Shown: positions 1-9,324, counted from the first letter of the stretch. The stretch: 32,019 nt of DNA from an uncultured Shewanella sp. (GCF_947495455.1 NZ_CANLZC010000068.1:1-32019), one strand, 5' to 3'. The notes: generated by a model from the sequence alone, not told the origin. Made by a program: numbers and translations.

Positions 1-758
1 TTAGTGGTGTCTTTGATACCCACGATTTCAACTTCTTCACCAACCTTGATGATACCGCGCTCTACACGACCAGTAACCACAGTACCACGACCTGAGATTG
101 AGAATACATCTTCGATTGGAAGAATGAATGCACCGTCAATCGCACGCTCTGGCTCTGGAATGTAAGTATCTAGGGCTTCTGCAAGCTCAAGGATTTTTGC
201 TTCCCACTCTGGCTCACCTTCAAGGGCTTTAAGCGCTGAGCCTTGAATAACAGGTAGGTCATCACCTGGGAATTCATATTCAGAAAGTAGCTCACGGACT
301 TCCATTTCTACTAACTCAAGTAGCTCTTCGTCATCAACCATGTCACATTTGTTCATGAATACGATGATGAAAGGTACACCAACTTGGCGAGAAAGTAGGA
401 TGTGCTCACGAGTTTGTGGCATTGGGCCATCAGTAGACGCAACAACTAGAATTGCACCGTCCATTTGAGCAGCACCAGTAATCATGTTTTTAACATAATC
501 CGCGTGACCTGGGCAGTCTACGTGTGCATAGTGACGAGTAGGTGTGTCATATTCGATGTGAGAAGTATTAATCGTAATACCACGCTCACGCTCTTCTGGA
601 GCGTTATCGATTTGTGCGAAATCTTTAACTTCACCACCGTAAGTCTTGGTTAATACTGCAGAGATTGCAGCAGTTAATGTAGTTTTACCATGGTCAACGT
701 GACCAATTGTACCTACGTTTACGTGAGGTTTACTACGTTCGAATTTTTCTTTAGCCAT
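1..758 (-). CDS. tuf: Elongation factor Tu (3' end outside window)
   Basis: This is the N-terminal 252 residues of EF-Tu, the GTPase that carries aminoacyl-tRNA to the ribosomal A site. Reading the minus strand from the ATG at 758 gives MAKEKFERSKPHVNVGT, the G1 loop GHVDHGKT at residues 19-26, the G3 motif DCPGH near residue 81 and the G4 motif NKCD near residue 136. It then runs through the start of domain 2 to the window edge with no stop. A full protein is about 394 residues, so roughly the last third is missing from the window. The gene follows a tRNA cluster on the same strand, as tufB does in E. coli, and is probably co-transcribed with it. Whether it should be called tufA or tufB depends on genes outside the window. 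Confidence 0.97.
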   Translation of the reverse strand, partial: MAKEKFERSKPHVNVGTIGHVDHGKTTLTAAISAVLTKTYGGEVKDFAQIDNAPEERERGITINTSHIEYDTPTRHYAHVDCPGHADYVKNMITGAAQMDGAILVVASTDGPMPQTREHILLSRQVGVPFIIVFMNKCDMVDDEELLELVEMEVRELLSEYEFPGDDLPVIQGSALKALEGEPEWEAKILELAEALDTYIPEPERAIDGAFILPIEDVFSISGRGTVVTGRVERGIIKVGEEVEIVGIKDTT

Positions 759-875
759 GGTATTGCCCCAATCCAAAATACTTGGTGATGAAACTGCAAA
801 TATGATAAAAAATCCGATACATTAAATGTCATCGAATCGTTAAGTTTGAATAATTAGGGAAGAATAAAGAAGAGT

Positions 876-950
876 TGTAGCTGACTGGCACAATACTGAG
901 GACCTCGCCCTTAAGTTAGGGCGTGCTCGGCTGATTGAGCACAAATCAGA
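876..950 (-). pseudogene. Degenerate tRNA-Thr (thrT position)
   Basis: Between tRNA-Gly and tuf, exactly where E. coli carries thrT, the minus strand keeps a decayed tRNA outline of 75 nt. The 5' TCTGATT and 3' AGTCAGC can still form six of seven acceptor pairs, one of them G-U. The D-arm stem GCTC/GAGC is intact. An anticodon-like stem CGCCC/GGGCG and the AGGTC variable-region string resemble E. coli thrT. The anticodon loop is one base too long and has no clear anticodon, the T arm lacks its stem and TTCGA loop, and the end reads TACA instead of ACCA. It is most likely a dead tRNA-Thr(GGT) gene. A retained role as a processing structure in the tuf leader is possible. Confidence 0.7.
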
Positions 951-952
951 AT

Positions 953-1026
953 TGGAGCGGATGGCGGGAATCGAACCCGCGTTATCAGCTTGGAAGGCTG
1001 GAGTAATACCATTATACGACATCCGC
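953..1026 (-). tRNA. glyT: tRNA-Gly (anticodon TCC)
   Basis: The minus strand gives a complete 74-nt cloverleaf: acceptor GCGGATG paired with CATCCGC, anticodon loop CTTCCAA, T loop with GGTTCGATTCC, and an encoded CCA after discriminator T. It is the third gene of the tRNA operon and lies 2 nt before the degenerate tRNA. Confidence 0.97.
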
Positions 1027-1064
1027 GCAACCTACTTTAGGTTACCTAACTACCCATTAAAAAA

Positions 1065-1149
1065 TGGTGGAGGGAGAAGGATTCGAACCTTCGAAGGCTG
1101 AGCCGTCAGATTTACAGTCTGATCCCTTTGGCCACTCGGGAACCCCTCC
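1065..1149 (-). tRNA. tyrU: tRNA-Tyr (anticodon GTA)
   Basis: This is an 85-nt class II tRNA with a long variable arm. The acceptor GGAGGGG pairs with the TCCCTCC side, the anticodon loop holds GTA, the T arm has GGTTCGAATCC, and CCA is encoded. It is the second gene of the operon. Confidence 0.97.
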
Positions 1150-1158
1150 GATGAAATG

Positions 1159-1234
<76 letters not shown>

Positions 1235-1252
1235 GTGTCATTTCGGTAGCGG

Positions 1253-1281
1253 ATATTAGGGGAGTATGAGAATAAGTGCAA
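1253..1281 (-). promoter_or_regulatory. Promoter of the tRNA-tuf operon
   Basis: On the minus strand a -35 TTGCAC (1276-1281) and a -10 TAATAT (1253-1258) are separated by exactly 17 bases. An A/T-rich stretch lies upstream like an UP element, and a CCGC discriminator follows the -10, which is typical of stringently controlled stable-RNA promoters. Transcription should start near 1246. Confidence 0.8.
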
Positions 1282-1467
1282 GAGGTAAAGTGGAATTTAA
1301 TTAAAAAAAAGTGTTAAGCGATGTTTTTTTGCACCAAAACGCCCTTTTCAGATTAAAAAGTCAGCATAAGTATCAACAAATTCCTCTTCTCACCTATTCA
1401 CGCAATCTTTATTCTTGTCCCTCATAAAATCATAGTGTAGTGTGCAGCCTCTAAGGAGAACTATGCT

Positions 1468-2418
1468 ATGACATCGGCCAACCTATTTCACCATGCGCTT
1501 TATCTTGCTTTTCAGAGAGATCAATGGGCAGAGCTACGTAATTCAGTCCCCTTAACATTGAATGAAACCGATTTAGAAAATTTACGTGGTATTAATGAAA
1601 AACTCTCTCTGAACGAAGTCACTGATATTTATTTACCGCTTAGCCGATTATTAAACTTAATTGTCGGTGCCAAACAGCAACGTGGCCGTACACTGAATCA
1701 GTTTTTGGGCCACACTCCACCTAAAAGACCTTACATTATTAGTATTGCTGGTAGCGTCGCCGTTGGGAAAAGTACCACAGCGCGGATCCTACAAGCCTTA
1801 TTACAACAATGGCCAGAGCACCCACAAGTCGATCTTATCACCACAGACGGCTTTTTATATCCATTAGCAGAGCTTAAAAGGCGTGGCTTACTGCAACGTA
1901 AAGGTTTTCCTGAAAGTTATGATATGAAGCTCTTGATTGAATTTATCACCAAAGTCAAATCAGGCGAGGCAAAAGTCAAAGCGCCAATATACTCTCATAT
2001 CACCTACGATAGGATCCCAAAGAAAAATCAAATTATTAATCAACCCGATATTTTGATCATCGAAGGTCTCAATGTCCTACAAACGGGACAAGATTCGCCT
2101 TTTGATACTAAGCGGCCTTTTTTATCTGACTTTGTTGATTTTTCAATTTATGTAGATGCTAACCGCTCATTGCTGAAGCAATGGTATGTCGAACGCTTTT
2201 TACAATTCCGTCAAGGCGCTTTTGCTAACCCAAAATCTTATTTTCATCATTACTCTCATTTAAATGATGAAGAATCAGTCCAGATTGCCACCAATATTTG
2301 GGACAGCATCAATGGACCCAACTTACAACTCAATATTGAGCCCACACGAGAAAGAGCCCACTTAATTCTTCAAAAAGGGGCCGATCATTTAATGGATCAA
2401 GTCTTGCTTAGAAAATAG
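1468..2418 (+). CDS. coaA: Pantothenate kinase (type I)
   Basis: This enzyme phosphorylates pantothenate, the first and usually rate-limiting step of coenzyme A synthesis, in the cytoplasm. The 316-residue length equals that of E. coli CoaA. The Walker A loop GSVAVGKST lies at residues 95-103, followed by the family's LITTDGFLYP and KGFPESYD strings and the IIEGLNVLQ strand. The Shine-Dalgarno AAGGAG at 1453-1458 sits 9 nt before the chosen ATG. Another ATG at 1463 is out of frame and too close. The gene is divergent from the tRNA operon and convergent with birA, so it is probably monocistronic. Family members are feedback-inhibited by CoA, but nothing regulatory is visible in the DNA here. 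Confidence 0.97.
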   Translation: MTSANLFHHALYLAFQRDQWAELRNSVPLTLNETDLENLRGINEKLSLNEVTDIYLPLSRLLNLIVGAKQQRGRTLNQFLGHTPPKRPYIISIAGSVAVGKSTTARILQALLQQWPEHPQVDLITTDGFLYPLAELKRRGLLQRKGFPESYDMKLLIEFITKVKSGEAKVKAPIYSHITYDRIPKKNQIINQPDILIIEGLNVLQTGQDSPFDTKRPFLSDFVDFSIYVDANRSLLKQWYVERFLQFRQGAFANPKSYFHHYSHLNDEESVQIATNIWDSINGPNLQLNIEPTRERAHLILQKGADHLMDQVLLRK

Positions 2419-2458
2419 CACTACCCCGTATTTAACCAATCACCTTGATTCATCAGGA

Positions 2459-3421
2459 TTAGCTTGCGCTACGTAAGCTAATTTCTCCTCCAACATAAGC
2501 TTCAATCCCTTGATTTGTCTCCAATAGAATCGAGCCTTTTTCATCAATACCTTTGCAAATGCCCGCCACATTATTATCAGCCATGGATAATGTCACCGCT
2601 TGATTAAGAAATAAATCAGCTGCCTGCCAGCGCGTCATAAAGGCCGCTAACCCTTGCGCCTCAAATACACGTAAATCTTTCTGTAGCTGTTTTTGCAGCG
2701 CTATCACTAACTCAGTTTTATTCGGTTGGCTCTTCAATTCAGATAAATCACTCCAAGGCTGATCAATCGCATCACCTTGAGCGCTAGGCATAGCCATATT
2801 CATCCCAATGCCAATCACCACATGACATTCGCTATCGGTTTGCCCGCTCATTTCAACAAGCACCCCCGCCAGCTTCTTGTTATTCAAGTAAGTATCATTG
2901 GGCCATTTCAAGCCAAGTCCACTCACACCAAAGGCTTCAAGGACACTGACTAACGAACATCCAACCACTAAACTCAGGCCCATAGCTTGGGACATCCCCT
3001 GAGGAAAAGACCAAAACATTGAAGTATACAAATGACAACCATAAGGCGACAGCCAAGTGCGCCCTCTGCGCCCTCGCCCTGCGGATTGGTATTCAGACAC
3101 ACAAATATCGCCAGACTTGAGATCATCAATGTGTTTTAACAAGAATCCATTGGTACTGGCGAGTTCATCAAAATAAAAACAACGATGATTAATGGCCTCA
3201 GTTAAGGCATCTTCATTAACTAAAGACACTGGGTTCACCAATTTATAACCTTTTCCCTTAACGCTATAAATATCAACGCCATATTCTTCCAATGAACTAA
3301 TATGGTTTGCAATAGCCGTGCGAGACACACCAATTAACTGCGCCAGGGTTTCGCCAGACACAAAACCTTCATTGGTTAATGCCTGTAATATTTGTCGTTT
3401 TTTCGTCCAATTTTCAGTCAT
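2459..3421 (-). CDS. birA: Biotin-protein ligase / biotin operon repressor
   Basis: The protein activates biotin to biotinyl-AMP and attaches it to the carboxyl-carrier subunit of acetyl-CoA carboxylase. With an N-terminal winged helix it also represses biotin genes. In the longer reading from 3427, the HTH spans about residues 8-65, the biotinoyl-AMP loop GRGRRGR is at 117-123, KWPNDTYL and the GKKLAG-like NNKKLAGVLVE follow, and the C-terminal domain ends GGEISLRS as in E. coli. The ATG at 3421 is preferred because AAAGGA lies 8 nt before it but only 2 nt before the ATG at 3427. The start lies 12 nt after the murB stop, so the two genes form an operon, as in E. coli. Confidence 0.95.
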   Translation of the reverse strand: MTENWTKKRQILQALTNEGFVSGETLAQLIGVSRTAIANHISSLEEYGVDIYSVKGKGYKLVNPVSLVNEDALTEAINHRCFYFDELASTNGFLLKHIDDLKSGDICVSEYQSAGRGRRGRTWLSPYGCHLYTSMFWSFPQGMSQAMGLSLVVGCSLVSVLEAFGVSGLGLKWPNDTYLNNKKLAGVLVEMSGQTDSECHVVIGIGMNMAMPSAQGDAIDQPWSDLSELKSQPNKTELVIALQKQLQKDLRVFEAQGLAAFMTRWQAADLFLNQAVTLSMADNNVAGICKGIDEKGSILLETNQGIEAYVGGEISLRSAS

Positions 3422-3433
3422 ATCCATTATCCT

Positions 3434-4465
3434 TTAATTAATTTCACCCATTGCACCTATGAGTCGAGGTTCGGCCTCAAGCTGGACTCCAAATAACTGC
3501 ATGATACGTTCAATGATGAGTTCAGCGAGTTGACATACGTCATGACCTGTCGCCTCACCGTGATTAACCAGCACTAGCGCTTGTTTTTCATGTACACTAG
3601 CGTCGCTACAGCGCATGCCCTTCAATCCCGCTTTATCAATTAGCCAAGCAGCGGCTAATTTCATCTGCTGATGATCCATTTCAAACGCCACAATATCCGG
3701 GTAACGGGCTTGCAACCCTTCAAATGTTGATACCGATACGATAGGGTTTTTGAAAAAACTGCCCGCGTTTCCTAATACTGAAGGATCTGGTAGCTTCTCT
3801 CGCCGTAACTGACAAACATACTCAAAGATATGCTTAGGCGCTAGATTAACTTGCGCTATCGCGTGTAAAGGCCCATAAGATAAAATCGGCTGCCATTGCT
3901 TGGCGAGTTTTATACCAACCGCCGTGATCACCGCCGTTCCTTTTAGCGCTTGCTTAAAAATAGACTCACGATAAGCAAATTCACACTCAGCCGTCGATAA
4001 ACGCTTTAATTTGCCCGACGCTAAATCCAAATACTCAACCCAATGACAAATATCACAAAACTCAACACCATAAGCGCCAATATTTTGAATAGGTGCGGCC
4101 CCTACCGTGCCAGGAATTAAGGCTAAATTCTCCAATCCTCCCATGCCTTCTCGAACGCAAAAGGTAACCAGTTCATGCCAATTCTCACCCGCTTCAACGT
4201 TCAAATAAAAAAAGTCGTCATCTTCTTCACAGCGAATGCCTTTGGTCATCACCTTAACAACATGACCTTGATAATCATCTACCAGCACAATATTACTGCC
4301 ACCGCCTAAAATCAGTACAGGTAGATCTTGCGCGTATAATTCAAGGCAAGTTGACACTAATGTCGCTTTATCGCGCACCTCATGCAAAAAAAGACACGAG
4401 TGTTCAATACCAAAAGTGTTATAGGCTTTTAAAGAGGCTGAAGGTTTCATTATTTGTGAGATCAT
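3434..4465 (-). CDS. murB: UDP-N-acetylenolpyruvoylglucosamine reductase
   Basis: MurB is a cytoplasmic FAD enzyme that uses NADPH to make UDP-N-acetylmuramate, the second committed step of peptidoglycan synthesis. The sequence matches E. coli MurB end to end: N-terminal AYNTFGIEH, the FAD-binding LILGGGSNIV, the ENLALIPGTVG string, the NAGSFFKNP motif whose Ser (residue 236) donates the proton, and the C-terminal EAEPRLIGAMGE carrying the catalytic Glu. Length is 343 residues, typical for the family. No strong Shine-Dalgarno is seen. The ATG at 4450 (residue 6) is an alternative start that would align better with the E. coli N-terminus. Confidence 0.96.
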   Translation of the reverse strand: MISQIMKPSASLKAYNTFGIEHSCLFLHEVRDKATLVSTCLELYAQDLPVLILGGGSNIVLVDDYQGHVVKVMTKGIRCEEDDDFFYLNVEAGENWHELVTFCVREGMGGLENLALIPGTVGAAPIQNIGAYGVEFCDICHWVEYLDLASGKLKRLSTAECEFAYRESIFKQALKGTAVITAVGIKLAKQWQPILSYGPLHAIAQVNLAPKHIFEYVCQLRREKLPDPSVLGNAGSFFKNPIVSVSTFEGLQARYPDIVAFEMDHQQMKLAAAWLIDKAGLKGMRCSDASVHEKQALVLVNHGEATGHDVCQLAELIIERIMQLFGVQLEAEPRLIGAMGEIN

Positions 4466-4652
4466 TGATTTATCTAAGAATCTATTTGTAATCTTATGTA
4501 ACGCTTTACACTACATCATAAAGCCATATAGCTGACGAAAAAGCATTGTAGCTTAAATGAGCACTAATGAGTATGTGCAATCTTAATCCGCCTAAAACAA
4601 GCAAAATAGCGAACGTGAAAACCCATGCTCATATCATCATTAACAGCACATT

Positions 4653-5402
4653 TTAGATCGCCTTAATCATAAACTTACCACCACCAATATTGCCCGCTTG
4701 TAACTCATGTAATAATGTTTGATACCAAGTGAATACATACTGATACCAAGCTTCATCAAACAATTGCACTATGGCCGCTTGCTTACTTTTAAGCTTTTCA
4801 ATAAAGGACACATAAGCATTAATGTATTTTTCCGTCCAATCTTCAAACCTGTCTAATTGCCAGTGAGCCTCTGGCAGCCATTGCTCTATCGTATTCATAG
4901 CAATAGGTTGACCAATTTCCTCCCCTAAACTCATAGGTAATGTCTGAGTCTTACTGAGGGTATAATCACAAATTAATAAATGCGCTCCAACAGCGCACTG
5001 CTTTCTTAATGTTTTTAATACTGCCGCTTGATTATTTAAGGCATAAAACACATTAAACAAATAAATGAGGTCAAAATGCCCCCATTCCATTGTTGAATGC
5101 AATACTGAAAGCGATAACACATCTTGTGAAAAGAAGCTTACGTCTGGGTATTGCCGTTTAGCATAATTAATCGAAGTCTCATCAATATCAATTCCAACAA
5201 CCTTGCCCCAACCATGAGTATGAAACCAGTTAGCGGTTCCACCACGGCCGCAACCAATATCTAATACTTGATTAATCTTATCTTTAGGTAACCCTGCTAC
5301 TGCATCCACAATAGCAGGCTCTTCACCGGGGTGAGCAAAATCCCCCTCTCTTACCATAGCTAAAATACATTTCCCTTGTGGCGAATTCATTTTAAAGGTC
5401 AT
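4653..5402 (-). CDS. Class I SAM-dependent methyltransferase
   Basis: The protein has a class I methyltransferase fold: motif I VLDIGCGRGG for S-adenosylmethionine, the GIDID acidic strand end, and a later DLIYLFNVFYAL strand. The substrate cannot be told from sequence. The overall shape and a C-terminal half with aromatic-rich strings suggest a small-molecule methylase. An upstream ATG at 5453 gives a longer frame, but the ATG at 5402 follows CAGGTG and starts the conserved part, giving 249 residues. It lies 138 nt after the acetolactate-synthase-like gene on the same strand, so co-transcription is possible but not obvious. Confidence 0.8.
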   Translation of the reverse strand: MTFKMNSPQGKCILAMVREGDFAHPGEEPAIVDAVAGLPKDKINQVLDIGCGRGGTANWFHTHGWGKVVGIDIDETSINYAKRQYPDVSFFSQDVLSLSVLHSTMEWGHFDLIYLFNVFYALNNQAAVLKTLRKQCAVGAHLLICDYTLSKTQTLPMSLGEEIGQPIAMNTIEQWLPEAHWQLDRFEDWTEKYINAYVSFIEKLKSKQAAIVQLFDEAWYQYVFTWYQTLLHELQAGNIGGGKFMIKAI

Positions 5403-5540
5403 GACACACCTGATTTGTATTAAACCAATACTGACAAGTGTAATCCTAATCAAGAATGCCAGTATGAAAAGTCATCATACTGCTTCCCTCCTTCAAAAAA
5501 TATAATTGGGAAACATGACTATCCCCCCTCAAAACCACAC

Positions 5541-7181
5541 TTATAATAAACTCACCTTGTGTGCTAGCTCTTCAATCAATACCGAGCGATTAGCGGCATA
5601 ATCTACTGGCACCTCGACAAGATTGACTCCTCCTTGCTTAAAAGCGCTGTCCAAGGTGCTCATCAATGTCTCAGCGCTGCTCACTAGATGGCCTTTGGCA
5701 CCGTAGGCTTGAGCATATTGCACAAAATCAGGATCGGTAAATTCGAGCCCCCAATCTGCAAAACCGGCGATTTGCTGCTTCCAACGTATCATGCCATAAG
5801 CATTATCCTTTAATATCATCACCACTAAATTAATCTTCAACCTCAATGCGGTTTCAATTTCTTGAGAATTCATCATGAATCCGCCGTCACCACAAATGGC
5901 TAGCACTCGTTTATCAGGATTCAATTTTGCCGCCATCATGGCAGACGACAACCCCGCTCCCATGGTAGCTAACGCATTATCTAATAACACTGTATGGGGA
6001 TAATACGCTTTGTAATTACGGGCAAACCAAATTTTATAAATGCCATTATCTAAGGCAATAATGCCCTTCTCTCCCATGACCTTACGCGTATCGGCAACAA
6101 CACGCTGAGGAATAATAGGAAAAGCGTCATCTTCACTTCCCTGAGCAATATGCCGCTCAACTTCATTTTTTACTCGTTTAAAATAGTCGATTGGTGCGCA
6201 CTTCCATCCTGTTAATTTCTCACTTAACCGCTCAACCGTAAGGCTAATATCCCCCACAAGTTCAAGCTGAGGAAAATACACTTCATCCACTTGGGCTGAT
6301 TTGTAATTTAAATGGATCACTTGCTTTCCATCATCAGCCATAAAAAAAGGAGGTTTCTCCACCACGTCATGACCAATATTTATCACGAGATCCGCTTTGG
6401 CAACCGCATAATGCAAGTAATCATTATCAGACAAAGCCGCTGTACCAATAAAGAAATCACCACGCTCATCGATCACTCCTTTACCCATCTGAGTATTAAA
6501 AAAGTACATACCTGTGTTATTGACAAAATGCGCTAAGGCTTTCCATGATGCCTTACGATTGGCTCCGGCACCCACCAAAATTAACGGCATTTTGGCAGCT
6601 TTGATCTTCTTTACCGCTTCATTTAACACAAAATCATCGGCCACAGCATATTGACGAACACTGGGTCGAATAACATGGGTATTCGTTTCTTCAGCGGCAA
6701 TATCTTCGGGTAATTCCAGTAAAATAGCCCCAGGGCGCTCCTCTTCTGCTCGACGAAACGCTTCCCTCACCAATGATGGGATGGTATTCCCATTAACGAT
6801 TTGCTTACTTAACTTACAGATGGGCTCATACAATTTCACAATATCAATGATTTGAAACTGGCCTTGTTTCGATGTTTTAATGGGCTTTTGACCTGTTATC
6901 ATGATCAAGGGAAAAGCCCCTAAATGCGCATAAGCCGCTGGTGTCGCTAAATTCGTTGCCCCAGGCCCCAATGTCGCCATACAGACTCCCGCTTTCCCTG
7001 TTAAGCGTCCATAGGTTGCCGCCATAAAGCCGGCCCCTTGCTCATGCCGAGTCAAAATAAGTTCAATGGATGAACCTTTCAATGATTCAAGCACATCAAG
7101 ATTTTCTTCACCAGGCAGCGCAAAAATATACTTCACCCCTTCATTTTCTAATGCTTTGATTAACAGATCAGACGCTTTCAT
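5541..7181 (-). CDS. Acetolactate-synthase-like TPP enzyme, large subunit
   Basis: This is a thiamine-diphosphate enzyme of the acetohydroxyacid synthase family, which joins two pyruvates (or pyruvate and a ketoacid) with loss of CO2. The three domains are in order. The N-terminal Pyr domain carries the catalytic Glu in RHEQGAG (residue 47) and ATLGPGATNLAT. The central domain follows, and the PP domain has the metal/TPP motif starting GDGGFMMN near residue 430 and ending KDNAYG. The 546-residue length fits catabolic AlsS-type enzymes, and no regulatory small subunit or acetolactate decarboxylase gene is adjacent. A biosynthetic role or another ketoacid substrate is possible. The ATG at 7181 has a plausible upstream purine stretch. 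Confidence 0.85.
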   Translation of the reverse strand: MKASDLLIKALENEGVKYIFALPGEENLDVLESLKGSSIELILTRHEQGAGFMAATYGRLTGKAGVCMATLGPGATNLATPAAYAHLGAFPLIMITGQKPIKTSKQGQFQIIDIVKLYEPICKLSKQIVNGNTIPSLVREAFRRAEEERPGAILLELPEDIAAEETNTHVIRPSVRQYAVADDFVLNEAVKKIKAAKMPLILVGAGANRKASWKALAHFVNNTGMYFFNTQMGKGVIDERGDFFIGTAALSDNDYLHYAVAKADLVINIGHDVVEKPPFFMADDGKQVIHLNYKSAQVDEVYFPQLELVGDISLTVERLSEKLTGWKCAPIDYFKRVKNEVERHIAQGSEDDAFPIIPQRVVADTRKVMGEKGIIALDNGIYKIWFARNYKAYYPHTVLLDNALATMGAGLSSAMMAAKLNPDKRVLAICGDGGFMMNSQEIETALRLKINLVVMILKDNAYGMIRWKQQIAGFADWGLEFTDPDFVQYAQAYGAKGHLVSSAETLMSTLDSAFKQGGVNLVEVPVDYAANRSVLIEELAHKVSLL

Positions 7182-7302
7182 TTTATCCCCTGTGACGTTA
7201 TAGCTAAATCAATCTACTCGTGATACTGACACTTCATAAGCTTAGTCTTGATAACGATTAACAGCATGTCTTTAGAGAAAGCATTGAACAGGAAGCAGCA
7301 AA

Positions 7303-7328
7303 GCCAGTATGGCATTTACCATGCTGGC
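7303..7328 (-). terminator. Possible terminator after the SDR gene
   Basis: GCCAG and ATGG pair with CCAT and CTGGC around a 6-nt loop, with one internal mismatch. On the minus strand the hairpin comes 44 nt after the SDR stop and is followed only by TTTGC, so it would be a weak intrinsic terminator. Confidence 0.4.
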
Positions 7329-7372
7329 ACCTCACCTTGTAGCGGATATATAATGCACTGATAAAAATATAC

Positions 7373-8287
7373 TTATTTTATAAAACGCTGAATAGCCATT
7401 CGCGCATTATCTTGAATGGCGACATTGTCTAAATCAGCAAAATGTAAACTCTGCTCGCCCACAGGCCCAGTTAATCCGAATTGACTGCCATAAAATACGC
7501 CGCTTTTATAGGCCTCATTTTGTAGGGCATCCACAAAACGCTGAGCGCCCACTTCCAATTTATGGACTTTTCCAAGCATTAACATGAGTTTCATCATGGC
7601 TTTCATCGCATACTGCTTAAAGGGTGTCAGCGTATTAAAACCTTCAGTACCTGTTGTTGCACCAGGGCTCATGGTAATAAAACGGATATCAGGATACTGG
7701 CGCGCCATCGACGACATCCATAAAGCTGCCATGTATTTGATGGGACCATAGGGAATGGTGGCATCATTAACCTTGCCAAAAAAAGCCCCATTGCCGATCT
7801 TCTCAAACTCCTCTACGGATGAGGTTTTTAAGTTAGGACGTTTCATTCCCATTCCTTTCACCCCCCTTGCCGCCTCAGAGCCAGCATAAACGGCCACTTG
7901 ATTAAGCTTATTTTGTGCTAATAATGTCTGAGTTAATACCACATGCCCCAATAAATTTACGGCAAAGATTTGCGTCACCCCCTCTTTAGTTTTCTCAAAA
8001 AAACGCTTTCCGCCCGTTCCACCAGCATTCATGACTAAACCGTCAATGGGCTCAGGCAAAGCTCGCACGGCGGCTTTCACAGAATCGATATTGGAAACAT
8101 CCATGATAACAATCTCAAAAATGGCTTTACCTGTGACTTGCTCTAGCTCAGCCTTTGCCTGCAGAGCTTTACTAGAGTTTCGGCAAGCCAAATAAATCTT
8201 ACTCACTCCTTCTTGCAAGGCTAATTGCTTAGCCGACTCTTTTCCCAAGCCCGCATTTGCCCCCGTAATTAATATACTTTTCAACAT
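7373..8287 (-). CDS. Short-chain dehydrogenase/reductase
   Basis: This is a classical-type SDR oxidoreductase using NAD(P)H with unknown substrate. Visible motifs are the nucleotide-binding TGANAGLG at the N-terminus, NAGG after the fourth strand, a Ser in VYAGSEAARG (residue 137) and the catalytic YGPIK (Tyr180, Lys184), followed by the SPGATTGT string. The ATG at 8287 is chosen over the one at 8299: the latter overlaps AGGTG, which is the ribosome-binding site for the downstream ATG. The gene is divergent from an AraC-type regulator 155 nt away, which makes it the likely target of that regulator. Confidence 0.85.
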   Translation of the reverse strand: MLKSILITGANAGLGKESAKQLALQEGVSKIYLACRNSSKALQAKAELEQVTGKAIFEIVIMDVSNIDSVKAAVRALPEPIDGLVMNAGGTGGKRFFEKTKEGVTQIFAVNLLGHVVLTQTLLAQNKLNQVAVYAGSEAARGVKGMGMKRPNLKTSSVEEFEKIGNGAFFGKVNDATIPYGPIKYMAALWMSSMARQYPDIRFITMSPGATTGTEGFNTLTPFKQYAMKAMMKLMLMLGKVHKLEVGAQRFVDALQNEAYKSGVFYGSQFGLTGPVGEQSLHFADLDNVAIQDNARMAIQRFIK

Positions 8288-8442
8288 ATTGCACCTCATC
8301 CTTATTCAAGTTCATAGAACAAGAATAGAATAAGTCACATCGCTATTTTTGATATTTCTTGCTATCTTGACGCTGCCAGTCAATCAAGGCGTTATGGATT
8401 TGGGTTTGGAAGGAAAAAAAGGGCAAAAAAGGACATGTCTAT

Positions 8443-9324
8443 ATGGAACGATTTTTCAAAAGTATTGATTTTATAGAGAACAACTTAAATAACCGCATCT
8501 CAATCCACGATGTCGCTGCGGCATCTCATTATTCGACCTATCATTTTAGTCGAGTCTTTAAAAGTTTAGTGGGGGACACGCCAAAAGAGTATCTGCGTAA
8601 GCGCCGCTTGACCTTAGCGGCGCAAAGACTGCTTAACGAGAATATTGGCATTCTATCTTTAGCATTAGATTGTCAGTTTGACTCACAAGAAGCATTTACT
8701 CGCGCCTTTAAAGCCACCTTTAAAACCACACCAGCACAATACCGTAATCAAAAGTACCGTAAACAAAAACACCCTACACAAAATACTGCTTCACACTTAT
8801 TATACAAAGAGGTCTTTACGCCAAGTATGCTCAATTTTTTACAAAATGAGCTCTCGATGGAACCTCAGATAATGACACGTCCTCCATTGAAGGTCGTAGG
8901 CATTGAAGCGCAATACGATAATGCCTCGCTGGATTTGATTCAATTATGGTCAGCATTTAGGCCTTTTAGGGATAAAATAAAACATCGCGCAAGCGAACAA
9001 GCTTTTGGAATTTATGAGTCTTATCAAGAAAAAGGCGAAGACGTAAGTTTTAGCTATATCTGCTCAGCGGCCGTCCATCATTTTGATGACGTACCACAAG
9101 GCATGATCACACGAGAGCTCCCCGAGCAATTGTACGCTCAATTTACTCACAAGGGCTCTATTGCTCACTTGAATAAAACCCTGAAATATATTTGGGGCAG
9201 CTGGCTACCTAAATCTCATTACGAATACATAGAGCAACCCGACTTTGAGCTCTATCCTTCAGGTTATAATCCACACGCTGCCAATAGCGAAATGACCATA
9301 CATATTCCCATTAAATCTCAGTAA
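8443..9324 (+). CDS. AraC-family regulator with GyrI-like ligand domain
   Basis: Residues 1-105 form a double helix-turn-helix of the AraC family (IHDVAAASHYSTYHFSRVFK, then LALDCQFDSQEAFTRAFK and TPAQYR). Residues about 140-290 resemble the GyrI-like/effector-binding domain of SoxS- and Rob-type regulators (PPLKVVGIEAQY at its start, GIYESY in the middle, and an HIPI end). Such proteins bind lipophilic ligands or drugs and activate neighbouring genes, so the divergent SDR is the obvious candidate target. The 3' end of this gene is the source of tandem repeats that follow it, and downstream copies encode PFGYNPHAANS where this one has PSGYNPHAANS. Confidence 0.88.
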   Translation: MERFFKSIDFIENNLNNRISIHDVAAASHYSTYHFSRVFKSLVGDTPKEYLRKRRLTLAAQRLLNENIGILSLALDCQFDSQEAFTRAFKATFKTTPAQYRNQKYRKQKHPTQNTASHLLYKEVFTPSMLNFLQNELSMEPQIMTRPPLKVVGIEAQYDNASLDLIQLWSAFRPFRDKIKHRASEQAFGIYESYQEKGEDVSFSYICSAAVHHFDDVPQGMITRELPEQLYAQFTHKGSIAHLNKTLKYIWGSWLPKSHYEYIEQPDFELYPSGYNPHAANSEMTIHIPIKSQ

